Origin: Smittia aterrima
Taxonomy: Eukaryota; Arthropoda; Insecta; Diptera; Chironomidae
Assembly: GCA_033063855.1 (NCBI GenBank)
Contig: CP093829.1
Location: forward strand, 25,513,537-25,577,536
Direction of reading: 5' to 3'
Length of the DNA stretch: 64,000 nucleotides
How positions within the stretch are numbered: position 1 is the first letter of the stretch; the number at the start of each line of letters is the position of its first letter. Both the position numbers and the translations under genes were made by a program. The notes under the pieces are model-generated. The model had not been told where the DNA came from, searched no databases, and saw only the letters and a list, made by a program, of their open reading frames with translations. Shown in pieces: positions 52,901 to 63,295 of the stretch.

Positions 52901-55900
52901 TTTTCTTCGCAGTTTTCGGGAATTTATGAATCGCGCGAATACTTAATGCCATCAACCTACATTCGAAAGTTCAGGGCAGCAACTGTCTCCATTAGATGAT
53001 CAGTTTCGTGCGCGTGGTCATAAGATTTATGAGGTTAATAAAGAAGAAAAATTATGCAAATGTCCTGAAATCTCTCGTTGTATTTTATTTCCGTCGTCTT
53101 TGGTGGCAATTAATAAATTAGATTAATACTGAAAAAATAGATATGTGAATAAAATTTGCAAGTAAGAGCAATTTTTTGTTTCATATATGAAATAATTCTT
53201 TGTTTTGGCTGAAACCGGAAACAATAAATTATTCTGATGTTAAGTTCATGATTTTTTTAAGGTTATTTGAACTAAAAAGAACAAAAACTCATCGTTCCAG
53301 ACTGTGTCACAAGAATTTGTGTGGAGGCAAATGACGAGCTTCAACCAACGCCACTTTATAGTTTTGCCATGTTGTGCGTTATAATTGGTTAGTTTATTGA
53401 TCAGCCGTTCCTTTATGGATTCCGATCTTGAAATGTCTTGCTGATGATTTATTGAGGAAGCGCACAGGAAACTCATGCATCATATCATCGATAAACTCAC
53501 ATTACATTCATTAATAAATAAGTTAAGCAGGTTTCCGTTTTAACACCTCAACAACTTTTTTTGACGAATGTGTGATGGATGAGTTTCCTTTCATCTCACG
53601 CGATCTACATCGAAAAGTGGACCAAATTTATGACTTAATGGTCTCAGTGATTGAAAGCAACTTTCAAGTAAAAACTTTAATTTCCGAATAATTTAATTTA
53701 AGCCAGCAAAAAATGACTTAATTCCAATTAATTACGCAGACGACGAAAAAACGCGCCGTCAGTAATTACGTTTCATGCTTTTTATATTTGAAGATTTCCA
53801 GCTTTGCGTCTCATACAGTATGAGTCATACTAAAAGGACGGCTTAAAAATATTTTAAAATAATATTCGGCACCAAGCGATCGGTGTTCTAATTCGATATC
53901 AAAAAATGTAATCGAATTCTACTTCCTGTATCTTTTTGGATAGCGTCCGCGTTTTGATTTGTTTTTGAATAAATTTCTTCACTTTCATAAAATTATTGAT
54001 TGTTGTTGAAAACACGGTTACGACAATCTTAATCTCTCGTTTCAATGATCAAAATCTTTTTGCTTTTTTTGTATTCGTTTATATTCGCACCTCGTATAGG
54101 AAATGTGTCTGAAGCATTGCGAATTCAATTATGTGTACAGAATTTACTTGCGCGACATTCGGATTTGAAATTACATTTCTTTCTCGCAAGTCGTGTCTCG
54201 ATTCAAAGAGGTGAGAAAGAAAGTAAAATGCTTGAGAAGAAGAAACAAAAAATGATTCTCATCGGTCGATCGCCGTTGGGCATCAAAATTGAACAACATT
54301 TTCTAAAATCGATGTTGTAGTGTTTTTTTTTTGGATACTGACATTAATAAGTCTAACGAGAAACCAAGATATGTAGGAAAGTAGGGTGTTAAACGCAATG
54401 ATCACATAAATCTCCAATGCAATAAGCTCCGAAATCGATTAATCTCTGAAGCATTCGAATGTTAAAACGAGGCATGGGAAAGCGAGAATCAATAAGAATT
54501 GTTTAGTATTACCAAAAAGAAATGGCTTCTTCCAGGGTATAGTAAAAAGATTTCCATTCGTGACCAAATAAGTTTACAACTAATTACATCTTCTAATTTT
54601 ACATCAATTGCGCGTTGCTTTTCATAGAGATTCGTGTAATTTAAGTCGTTTGCTTTCGTTGATGGCAGTGCCCAATCAGCGCTCATCAATTGATTGGCGT
54701 AACTGTCAATTACTTTACACTTTTTTGTCAGTTCCTGCTTTCTTTCTTATACATCTCACCTGCGACTTCGTGTCGATGGCCAACGCAACTATCGATCATT
54801 CTATTCATCCTCTTTCAAAATCTCATTTCCCTTATCGTCGAAACGATTTCTAACGACGCTTTCAATAAAGCTAACTGATGACGTGTAATTGATTTGAAAA
54901 TAATGCCGACTCTTAATCGTAAGCTCAAAGGCACGACATGTAAAAATTGAAAAACATCGTCGCTTCAAAATTGTTCGGAGTGCGAAGAAATTTCTTTTAC
55001 CATCAAAAACTTTTCTCGAATCGGTTCTCGACTATTTAAAGTCCAATAAATCATAATTAACACAGATAGTCGAAGAGCGAACAAAAAGTAAAAAGTGTGC
55101 AACGCACATCAACGAATCTGAAGCTTTCCGTATATTTACCAATGGAGTTCTCATTTGATTCATCAATGCTGAAATACATTTACTGAAATACTGTATTTAA
55201 GGACGCACAAAGGGAAATTGCTTCGTGATCTTGACTTTGACCTTTTACGTCAATTCTTTCGTAGCAGTCAATAAATTCAAATGCAACTTTGTCTGTAATT
55301 TTAACTCCGATCGAAAAAGTAACAGATTAAAAGTTTGGACAGTTGTCACCTTTATTATGAAACGAGCGGGACAAATGCCACAAACCTCTCGCAGGTCACT
55401 ACGTTAATTTCCATTTGCATTTTTCAGCATCACGGCCACAGATGCTTCGCGATATTTACTTTTCACAGCGACTTGTTGCTTGCATTGTAAAATAAAAGCA
55501 CAAGGTAGATGCTTATGAAGAAAAGAGTGCAATGAAGCGCATGATTTCTGACCGCATATAGACGGTGTTGCATTTCTTTGCTTCATCCTCTTCAACCGCG
55601 ATTCAATTTCAAGTCAGATGGACGAGGCATCGGCGATGATGAATTAACGCAATTTCTTCCTAATCGCATTCTGTCCGGTAACTCCCCAAGATCATGTTCC
55701 ATTGCGGTATAGAGAGAGCGACTTCAAGTCTTCATGGGAATATCTTTAATCGATTTCATTCGATTCATGGCTAATGTCTATTTGAACGATTAGAAGAAAA
55801 AAAAATGATCTGCGCTTGTTTAGAAATAGAAAACATCAATTGAGGAGAAAATGTGTGTCGCAGAATATCAAACGTCAATCGCTTATCAAAGTGGGTAATA

Positions 55901-58900
55901 CAGACGAGCTTACCATTTGATAACCAAAAAGTTGTTGTCACGTTCAATTATTGACATTATTGTAACTAAATTTTCACACGAGAAATACGATGATGTAGAA
56001 AGAATCGAAACTCTAGTTGCAAAGATTGTAATAATTTCTTCGCTTTCTGCTGAAATGGCTTTTTGCCGACCGCGCAAATATACAACTCATAAACGGAATC
56101 GCTAGTGGCGAAAATCTGAATTAACCCAAAGGTTTTGTATCGAACGTGCATAAGAAGAAATCGATCCGCTATAATGATTTTTATGTGATCATCAAAAAAA
56201 AATCTTCTTTAACTTTGCCGATACACAAAGGGAAATTGCTTCGTGATCTTGACTTTGACCTTTTACGTTAATTCTTTCGTAGCAGTCAATAAATTCAAAT
56301 GCAACTTTGTCTGTAATTTTAACTCCGATCGAAAAAAGTAATTCCTAACTCATGATTTTTTTTTCTCACTTCAGATTTCGATTGCTGTCTCGTTTCATCA
56401 CAGAAGAAGGTAAGTCATCGATCGTCAATCGCAATATGTAAATTTCTCTGCAAAGGAAAAGACTTCTGGACACTTGTGAAATTGTGTCAAGAGGCACGTT
56501 CAAAAATGTCTCTGATTAATTGACTTTCGTTCGTTCATTAAGCCGCAATGTTGTCGTGCAGCAACCGGAAGGCAAAAAATAAAGCAAGCGCTCTAATTGT
56601 GAATAAAAATGCTTTGAGTTTGAATATGTTGAGGCTTTTAAATAAATGGTATTTTGTTATGCGCAGACAACAAGTTGAATGGACGCAAACTGGTTTCGCC
56701 TTTAAATCTCATAAAATTTCACATGTTGGTCCAGTTTTCACTTGCTGCCACACAAATTCTTTTAATTTTCATTTTTTTTCGGATTCAATCTTGTTGATAA
56801 AACATGTTGCTTTCGTTTACAAGTCACTCTCCGTTTTGTAACTAACAATGTTCATCATTTATTTTCTGGCTTCATTTTTGATAGACGTTGACACTGAGAG
56901 TTTCAATTTCGTTGTCTGAGAAGAAGTTTAAAGACAACATTGATAGACGAGGGAGAAATTTATTTCTCTTGGCATTAACTGGATCTTAGCTAAGACGAGC
57001 AATGTGTCATATCGAGAAGGATTTGCTTTACGAAAAGCCACTGACACAGTAACATTAAACCGTTTTATTGTTTCATTGAATCTAACGAGACATTTACCAG
57101 CACACGATACCATTAGACAGATAGTGACGGTTTTCAGCTTTAACTAACCTGATCATCATCATGATTTTGTTTTATTTTTTACGATGCTGTTTGATTAATG
57201 AATCATTCAACTCTCGTTTTTTTTTATTTTTTACGTACGATCGATGCCATTTTGCCGTAGTTCTTGAAATTTGTGAAGCAAAGAGTGCTGACCTAAAAAG
57301 CAATTTGCTACATGACTCAATATAGTTTCACGCAAATCCTGCTCACTAAAACTTCATTAAAGAATCATAAAATTGCCCTCGAGATAGCGATATTGATTTC
57401 ATATTTAAAAGTAGTTTGCGTCCAGCTCGTCCCAATTTCGTTGCTTAAAAGATGTCGATTACGAGACTTCTAGAGAGCACAGATTCTTTGAAATTATTGG
57501 AGCCTTTTTTTATTTACAGCTACATGATCAGTAATTGCTCCATGATTCTTGTCGACAAAAAAAGTCGATGTTCACGCTCTTCGATGTTAAAACGATCGCC
57601 TTCCCAACTCTCTGTATTTACAGTTTCTGATTCACTTGTCTCCGAGGCTTCGAAGTCAAAGTAGCTGACTTTTTTCCAACTCTTGGTTGATAACAATTTC
57701 AATTGACATTTATTGAGAACTTTTTCCGCCCGTAAACGAAATGGCTCGCAACAAGAAGAAGGCAATGAACAAACGTTTCACATATGGAGCAAGATATCGA
57801 TTTTTCATTGTAAACAAGTCTTCTGGTTTTAATTAATGCTACGTAAGATGAACGATAAGCAAAATAAATTGAGAGAAAAATAGCCTGTCGATGCCGTGGA
57901 GGAAAACTTTCTATTCAATTGGAAACTGAATTCGCCATTCAAATTTTACTTTTAATATATTTTCATTCGCTTGCACAGAATAAAATAAAATTCAAAGCCG
58001 ACGTTCACTGATAACGCGACTTAACAAAAGCAAGGATTTTCTGCATTAGCTCGTCATTGTTGGATTCTCCACCTCGACGAACTCTGGACCTAGATTAAAA
58101 TATAAATATAATTTGAGTGTTGCAAAAGCATATTTGAAATCGTAAAACAACTCACGCGTTCGATTTCGCTTGTTTAGCTGCAGATGCTGCTTTAAATGCT
58201 GCCTGTTTTGTATTCGCGTAGTCAGCTCGAGCTGTTTTCAGCTCACGCAAGAGCTGTTCGACACGATTCTTCGCGGCTTCCAACAACTGAGTCTTCTCGC
58301 TAAGCTCCTGTTGTGCACCTTGCGCTGCTTGTTCGGAGTTGGCAAGATTCGATTGCGCTGTTTGTACAGCCTCTGTCAACATTTTCAATTGCGCAGCAGC
58401 TTGTTGCGCTGCTCTTAACGCTGCATTTGTATTTGCTTCCGACTGCTGAATGCTTGAACTTAAGTCCTGCACGACCACCTCGGATTCTCTCAATTCTCGC
58501 TCCAGTTCCTCAACAATTGACTGCTTAGCCGAAAGTGCAGCCTGACCTGCTTTAGCAGCCTGAATTGCTTTCTCAGCCAATTGGAACTTTGCTTGCTTCG
58601 ATGCTTCTTTTCCAGCAGTTTCTTGAGCACTTTCAGCGGCCATAGCCTCCTGTGCAGCTTTCAAAGCAATATTTGATGTTTTTTTGCTGTTTCCACTTGA
58701 CGAATCCATAAAGCCTAAAGCACGATCCTGTCCATTATTATTATTTCCACCTCCTTTACAGTTTCCCCCTTCCTCGCAAATCTCAGCTGTACCAGGATCG
58801 AGAAACGAAGATTCAACGCTTCGGGCTACTTTGATATTGTCACTATTTTCAAAATCTTCACTTCTATCGAGCTCAGATTTGTCTTCATCAGAATCCTCTT

Positions 58901-61898
58901 CTTGCTCGTCACTGTCTTCTTCGTTCTCTTTTTTCTTGATAAGAGCTTCGTGTTCGTCATGATTAAGATTCTCCTTATGTATAAAGCTTTTGAACCAGCC
59001 TAAATGTTTCATCATAGTATTGCCCTCATCTTTGCCTTTGTCACAAGATTTTTCACCATCTTCGTTCGAACGATGAACGATTTTTGTTTTTAAATCTTCA
59101 TTCAGATTGTCAGAATTCTGATCGCGATGTTTTGCGTATCGAACGAAACGTCCGTAATGGTTCAGTGATTCCTATGAAATTTTTTTTAAGGTAATAAAGC
59201 GACACTCTCAATTGAAACTTACCAGCTGGTTTGAGTTTTCAATATCCTCTTCTTGTGCCATTGCTATTGGAATGTTAACAACGTAAATTGACATCAACAT
59301 CACAATAAAATTAAAAAATAAATTCATTTTGTTGATATCAATCGTCGTCTCTTTGAAGTTTGTGAGAAAATTCTTGGCACACTAAAATTGTGAAAGAAAA
59401 AAGTTTGCTGCGATTATCGTGAGGATAAAGTTTCACAAAAAACTGGGTGGAGAACATTTCAATCGATTAATGAGAAATGAAGCAGAATGATTTATGCGAC
59501 CGTTTCGATCGATGTTGACATCAGTCGAGGTGGAAATGCATTTTTTCTTCGCGTGCAATATTGCAAATGCTGTTTGCATTCTTTAAGACATTTCAAAAGA
59601 CCTCAATCGAACGTTACGTGAGAGACTTTATTATTTATCTTGATCGAACCCATGAATCACTTGATTTGTGAATGACCTTTTTTGGGATATGGCAACGCGA
59701 GAACCGTGAACAAGTTGACGGTTGTTTACTCATCAACCCGCGCTCATAGACTTATCCTTCGAATCAACAAATTTTCATCCTAGTTCAATATGTTTTGTCG
59801 AAGACCTCTCGTCATAGGTAGCTTGTGTCTTATCATCAAGTAAGAAGAGCGAAATCAGAAGAACAATTTTAACTTTCTTTCGAATGCGTTCATTACCTTT
59901 AACTCTTTCTTTGCCACCTCCAATTACATCTTCTCAAGTATCTTCATTCCTTTTCTTTCATAAAGCATCGTTAAAGCATCGTTGTCTTTGTGAAATGCCC
60001 CAAAGAAAGTTTCATTCCACAACTTCTGTTTAAGGTCACATGATATACAATTTTCACTTTTAAAGTGCTGCTTTGAAAATTCTCGTAATTTAGTAATTAA
60101 AAAGTTTTTCATGCCATCGACGACTGATTGCTAATTAGATTTCTTCCACAAATGGAGCTCTTGTTGAAACTAGTGTGTGACATGTTTCGATCGCGCGGAT
60201 AATCTCGCGTTCACAAATCGCGCAATTTTACGTTTCAAAAGCATATAAGCATCGGGGAGGAGAAAAAATGTGCTTCAAATTGACATTTGTGATCATTCGG
60301 ACATGATTTATTATGGTAGAATATAAATTACACAGCTCGCTCCAACATGCAAATGCATTTAACAAGCAGAAACTTCCAATTCGCTGCTTAATTATTCAAT
60401 AAATTTCATTGCATGTAAGAAGCTGAGTCGATGTGGAGCTTTTATATTAAATCGTTATTAGCAAAAAGATTAAAGAGCGTTTCTGACTTTTTTGTTTCTT
60501 TTCCAGATTCTACTAAAAATCGGAATTTCTGTATATGAAGCATTGGATTTCAACCTGCCGCAAGATGAGGAGTGCATTTTATCACAAGATCTCCACGATC
60601 TGATTAGTCTAATGACTCATGAAGGTAATTTCTAATTAATCTCTTTAGAATTCACAGGTATACCTAATAACATATTCAGCTGTTCTTATTTCCCACACGA
60701 ATTTATTACTCCTCTATTGTTATCAATAGAAAGAATGTGAGAAATTTGTTATGAGAGTGTCGAAATTACATTTCCCATAAATGATTTTGGTGAAAATTAA
60801 GGAAATATGTATTCTTTAAAGTCGTGGTCGACGATCTTCGCGAAACCTTTCAACAACATAGAATCATCTTCCACTCCCCTCACTCGACGTTTTATTCGAT
60901 GCAACAAAGCACATTACATTTTGCGTTAGGCGCACATGAGGTCAATGAGTCTTGTGAATGCAAGTTTTATGAGAAAAACTTGATTGCATCGATGATTATG
61001 CTCATCTCTCGCATTGTTCGACTCAACATAAAGAGACGAAATTACATGAAAGTAACTTCAATTTCATTTAAAATCAGTTTTATTTCCAGCTCAGCATGTT
61101 TCTATTGTTATATTCACTAGAAAAATGCAACGGTATTTTATCTTCGCGATCGCCAGCTTGCATTTCTTCTGCGAATTGAGTCCACTTTTAACAGCTGCTG
61201 GGCCTTGTTTGACAACTTAATTTAAAGAGTAACAAATTGCTGTAGAACTTATAAAACTTTTAGAAACTCGTTTCGGAATAAATTCAATGTAACAATTGAC
61301 AAAAATGCAAATCAAGTGAATTTTGAAATTAAATCATTTGTCTTAAGTTAAGACTCTTAACTCTTTGTAGTAAACTCCCCAAAGTTTTTGTTTTCTCGTG
61401 GCTCTTTAATTTATTCCTTCAACATAATTTCTCTTCACTTCACTCGTTTCTTAACCAAATTGATGATACGGTTCACACGCTGTTCAGTCACCTCGAACAA
61501 CAAACAAAAGAAGAGAGAGAATGTTTTTAAAGGTCTGCATAATTAAGCAAGCGAATGAATTGAAAAGTGCAGAACAATGATGATAATGAGTTCGAGAGAG
61601 CTACGTGAACCCTCAAATGAGTACTTCCTATGGTATTTTCATAAATGCCCAGCAGGTGGATCAAGCAAAAAAATCTGCTGCTCTAGTCGCTTCCTCTTGG
61701 GTGTCTGAAGAAGTTTCTCTTATGAATGAAGTCGTTGGTTTCCATCTCTAATTTTAAATATTCTAATTCGATAATTGTTTTTTTCTTTTTCGTACTAAAG
61801 CTGAAGCCGAGATCGACGATGAAGGAATAGAGCGTGACTCTGAGGAGATCGACGACGAAAAGTTTCTAGACACCAAAGAATTGGACCAAGTGCTCGAG
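46975..61898 (+). CDS. spire: Spire actin nucleator, N-terminal KIND part (truncated)
   Basis: Spire nucleates unbranched actin filaments with WH2 repeats and cooperates with formins through its KIND domain, acting in oocytes and on vesicle membranes. Four coding exons are present: 46975-47347, 56375-56409, 60507-60624 and 61801-61898. Their phases join cleanly to give residues 1-208. The ATG follows an in-frame TGA. The KIND domain runs from about residue 47, with CLSLNDILRSFNAPLSEEQA, VPKSTKNLNVHKDGSVHISD, ISVYEALDFNLPQDEECIL and finally the acidic DEGIERDSEEIDDE. The WH2 repeats, Spir-box and FYVE-like zinc finger are not seen and must lie beyond 64000. Introns are 9027, 4097, 1176 and over 2100 nt. 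The second intron carries a nested gene on the other strand. Confidence 0.92.
54045..54320 (+). CDS. Candidate small secreted protein ORF, 91 aa (weak)
   Basis: I do not recognise this protein. The ATG at 54045 opens 91 codons ending in TAG. The first 20 or so residues, MIKIFLLFLYSFIFAPRIG, have the Lys-then-hydrophobic form of a signal peptide, followed by a basic Lys/Arg/Glu-rich chain. It would be a single-exon gene inside spire intron 1 on the same strand. No TATA box or AATAAA is evident, and T-rich intron sequence readily mimics hydrophobic leaders, so chance is likely. Confidence 0.15.
   Translation: MIKIFLLFLYSFIFAPRIGNVSEALRIQLCVQNLLARHSDLKLHFFLASRVSIQRGEKESKMLEKKKQKMILIGRSPLGIKIEQHFLKSML
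55206..55322 (+). repeat. Direct repeat copy A, 117 bp
   Basis: This matches 56224-56341 with one substitution (ACGTC versus ACGTT) and one extra A in an A-run. The copies are 1018 bp apart in the same orientation. No terminal inverted repeats or target duplication are visible. One frame (starting KGNCFVILTLTFYVNSFVAV) is open through both copies, and the single substitution is synonymous in it. Confidence 0.95.
56224..56341 (+). repeat. Direct repeat copy B, 118 bp
   Basis: Partner of 55206-55322. It ends 33 nt before the spire micro-exon, just upstream of the likely branch point and polypyrimidine tract. Near identity implies recent duplication or gene conversion. Confidence 0.95.
56375..56409 (+). 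CDS. spire: spire micro-exon (35 nt)
   Basis: A very strong acceptor (GATTTTTTTTTTCTCACTTCAG-like tract) and a perfect donor, AAG|GTAAGT, enclose 35 nt. Its 3n+2 length is exactly what is needed to join exon 1 (ending in phase 1) to the exon at 60507 (starting in phase 0). It adds DFDCCLVSSQKK between HISDG and ILLKIGISVYEA. Without it, exon 1 to the 60507 exon would shift frame. Assignment rests on phase and splice-site quality plus the spacing of KIND domains between these blocks. Confidence 0.85.
57709..57714 (-). terminator. Probable poly(A) signal of the DUF745 gene
   Basis: The first clear AATAAA on the reverse strand past the stop at 58005 lies here, giving a 3' UTR of about 310 nt. 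A nearer non-canonical signal cannot be excluded. Confidence 0.4.
58005..59327 (-). CDS. Secreted DUF745-family coiled-coil protein, nested in spire
   Basis: Function unknown; the family (Pfam DUF745) is known mainly from flies and mosquitoes. Three coding exons, 59223-59327, 58156-59171 and 58005-58089, have introns of 51 and 66 nt and encode 401 aa. Residues 1-24 form a signal peptide (MNLFFNFIVMLMSIYVVNIP then IAMA|Q), so the product should be secreted. Residues 114-146 are strongly acidic, 173-185 Gly/Asn-rich. From about 198 to 374 runs the family domain, starting KKTSNIALKAAQEAMAAESA, an Ala/Gln/Glu-rich coiled coil. The second exon could end at its own TGA, but a good donor (GC|GTGAGT) overlaps that stop and splices to a tail, SRVRRGGESNNDELMQKIL then AFVKSRYQ, with a furin-like RVRR. 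The gene lies antisense in spire intron 2. Confidence 0.85.
59924..60112 (-). CDS. Candidate 62-aa ORF, unknown (weak)
   Basis: I do not recognise this product. A reverse-strand ATG at 60112 opens 62 codons of mixed, Lys-rich sequence with two Cys (CISC), ending in TAA. It is 0.6 kb upstream of the DUF745 gene on the same strand and shares no exon with it that I can build. An in-frame TAG precedes the ATG. Residue balance is better than random, but there is no promoter, signal peptide or domain evidence. Confidence 0.15.
   Translation of the reverse strand: MKNFLITKLREFSKQHFKSENCISCDLKQKLWNETFFGAFHKDNDALTMLYERKGMKILEKM
60625..61800 (+). other. spire: spire intron 3 (1.2 kb)
   Basis: Bounded by GAAG|GTAATT and TTTTTCGTACTAAAG. 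It joins ...LISLMTHE to AEAEIDDEGIE in phase 1. The open frame at 60824-61120 has no recognisable domain and is probably chance. Confidence 0.8.
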
Positions 61899-62025
61899 GT
61901 GAGTCTGCACGCTTTCTTGATTGATGATCGCTTTGTGTGATCGCCCTCGATCGATTGAGTTCAATGTGATCACGCGCGATTTGAGCGTTTCTTTTATGTT
62001 TTGTCACATCATGGCAATATTTCAG

Positions 62026-62077
62026 TCTGTTTACGAAGCCGAACACAAGATTCGAAAAAATAAGTCAAACATGTTGA
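62026..62077 (+). CDS. spire: Possible additional spire exon (cassette)
   Basis: A polypyrimidine acceptor, GGCAATATTTCAG, and donor TTGA|GTAAGA enclose 52 nt only 127 nt after the previous spire exon. Read in the incoming phase 0 it is open and charged (SVYEAEHKIRKNKSNML). It leaves phase 1. I do not recall this segment from other Spire proteins, where LC(x)H normally follows VLE, so it may be a lineage-specific or alternative cassette exon, or a decoy. If not spliced out it leads to a TGA at 62101. Confidence 0.3.
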
Positions 62078-62902
62078 GTAAGAAAATGTGTTATGAATCA
62101 TGAGGAACGAAATAAACAAAGCTCATGCTAAACTGAGTTTGCGTCGTACCATTTTTTGAGTGGTTGTAATTACTGTTTGCAAGAAATCCTCGGCTTCGTG
62201 TTAATAAATATTTATTTGCCTTCTTAAAACTCTAAATTGCTTTTAATTCATTGAATATTTCCAACTTTTTGCCACTCAACGTTTGTGACCGATTGTTGAT
62301 CTGCCGAGGGCAGAGAGGTAAATTACTAACTTCGCATAGTTCTCAAGGCTCGCGACTGCATAACGAGTTTTAAAACGTCTAATTAGGAAATAGATGAGAA
62401 TGAGAAATGACCTGTGAAATTTAGATTGCATTACCACTACAACTGAGGGATATATAAGGAACTTTGGATTCTATTTCAATTCTTATCTATTGAGACCTAA
62501 AGTTTTTGTTTTCACACCAACGTAGTTTCGCACTACAGCAAGCATCTAATACGTAGCCTTGCCTGTACATGCATGATTCGTTCCCACTAACTTAATGAAT
62601 GTTTCGTGAAATAAATTTCGTATTGTTATGTTTCATTTATAAGTTGAAATTCACTCATTTTTAAATGTCACAAAATTGTGGTCGAGCAAAAAGATTTTTT
62701 GCACTGGAACAAGCGCTCACTAATAATCGTTAGTAGTAATTTCTTGATTCACATCAAAAAAAAAAGTACAAAATGTTGACAAATTTTACAATGAACATGC
62801 TTTTTCTTTATCAAACACGACGTTCGGGTCACATGAACTTTTATCAGATTTAAAGGCCATAAAAATTCAGTCTCATTTCCCCAAGTGGTAATAGAAATTT
62901 TT
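62078..62902. other. spire intron sequence, no gene seen
   Basis: AT-rich intronic DNA between the last recognised spire exon and the MITE-like element. No acceptor here is followed by a sequence resembling the next Spire segment. Confidence 0.6.
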
Positions 62903-63286
62903 GGACGCTGGGAAATGAAAGGAATTATATATAATTTATATATAATTTATAAATATATAATGAAAACTATGATGCATACCAAATTGATCAAGATATATTC
63001 TATTTTATTTTTCCTATAAAATGTATATAAATTATATATAAATTATATACATTTTATATATAATTTGTATATATTTGTATGATATATATTTTTGATTTCA
63101 CGCATGTAAATATTTATTTGCATGAAAATTGTAGGAATTTTATATATAATTTTTGTATAATCTATAATTTATATATAATTTATATGTAATTTACATATAA
63201 ATTATATGTATTTTATAACTTGCCTTTTTCAATTATATATAATTTATATATAAATTATATATAATTCCTTTCATTTCCGATGTCCC
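62903..63286. mobile_element. Foldback MITE-like element, 384 bp
   Basis: The ends form inverted repeats: GGACGCTGGGAAATGAAAGG on the left and GGGACATCGGAAATGAAAGG on the complementary right end, with a 35-bp perfectly matching core (62911-62945 against 63244-63278). The interior is almost pure A/T with many TATATAATTTATATATAA units and holds no ORF. The direct 9-bp repeat GAAATTTTT at 62894-62902 and 63287-63295 looks like a target-site duplication. An 8-10 bp duplication points to a hAT- or Mutator-like transposase source; the class is inferred. Confidence 0.8.
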
Positions 63287-63295
63287 GAAATTTTT

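Larger units (their letters stand above)
47348..56374 (+). other. spire: spire intron 1 (9.0 kb)
   Basis: Bounded by GGCG|GTAAGC and a long T-rich tract with CACTTCAG. It contains both copies of a 117-bp direct repeat (55206-55322, 56224-56341) and a few weak ATG frames (51740-51931, 54045-54320). No recognised gene or RNA is seen. A likely branch-point sequence, CTAAC, lies at about 56346. Confidence 0.75.
56410..60506 (+). other. spire: spire intron 2 (4.1 kb) hosting a nested gene
   Basis: Bounded by GTAAGT and TTTCTTTTCCAG. It contains the complete reverse-strand DUF745 gene at 58005-59327 and its poly(A) signal at 57709. Weak reverse-strand frames lie at 57710-57808 and 59924-60112. A small head-to-tail duplication, AAAGCATCGTT, is near 59964. 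Confidence 0.8.

Noticed and set aside
52749..52946. ATG frame directly after ATCAATTTTCAG in spire intron 1
   Set aside because: No in-phase donor gives a continuing spire frame, and from exon 1 it would stop after 16 codons; treated as a decoy acceptor.
53649..53668. 20-nt segment TGATTGAAAGCAACTTTCAA considered as the missing spire exon
   Set aside because: Phase fits and a CTCAG precedes it, but both splice sites are weaker than those of the 35-nt micro-exon.
58170..58962. Forward-strand ORFs of 71-92 codons rich in Ser, Leu and Cys
   Set aside because: They are shadows of the reverse-strand DUF745 exon; Ala/Gln/Glu-rich codons read Cys/Leu/Ser on the opposite strand.
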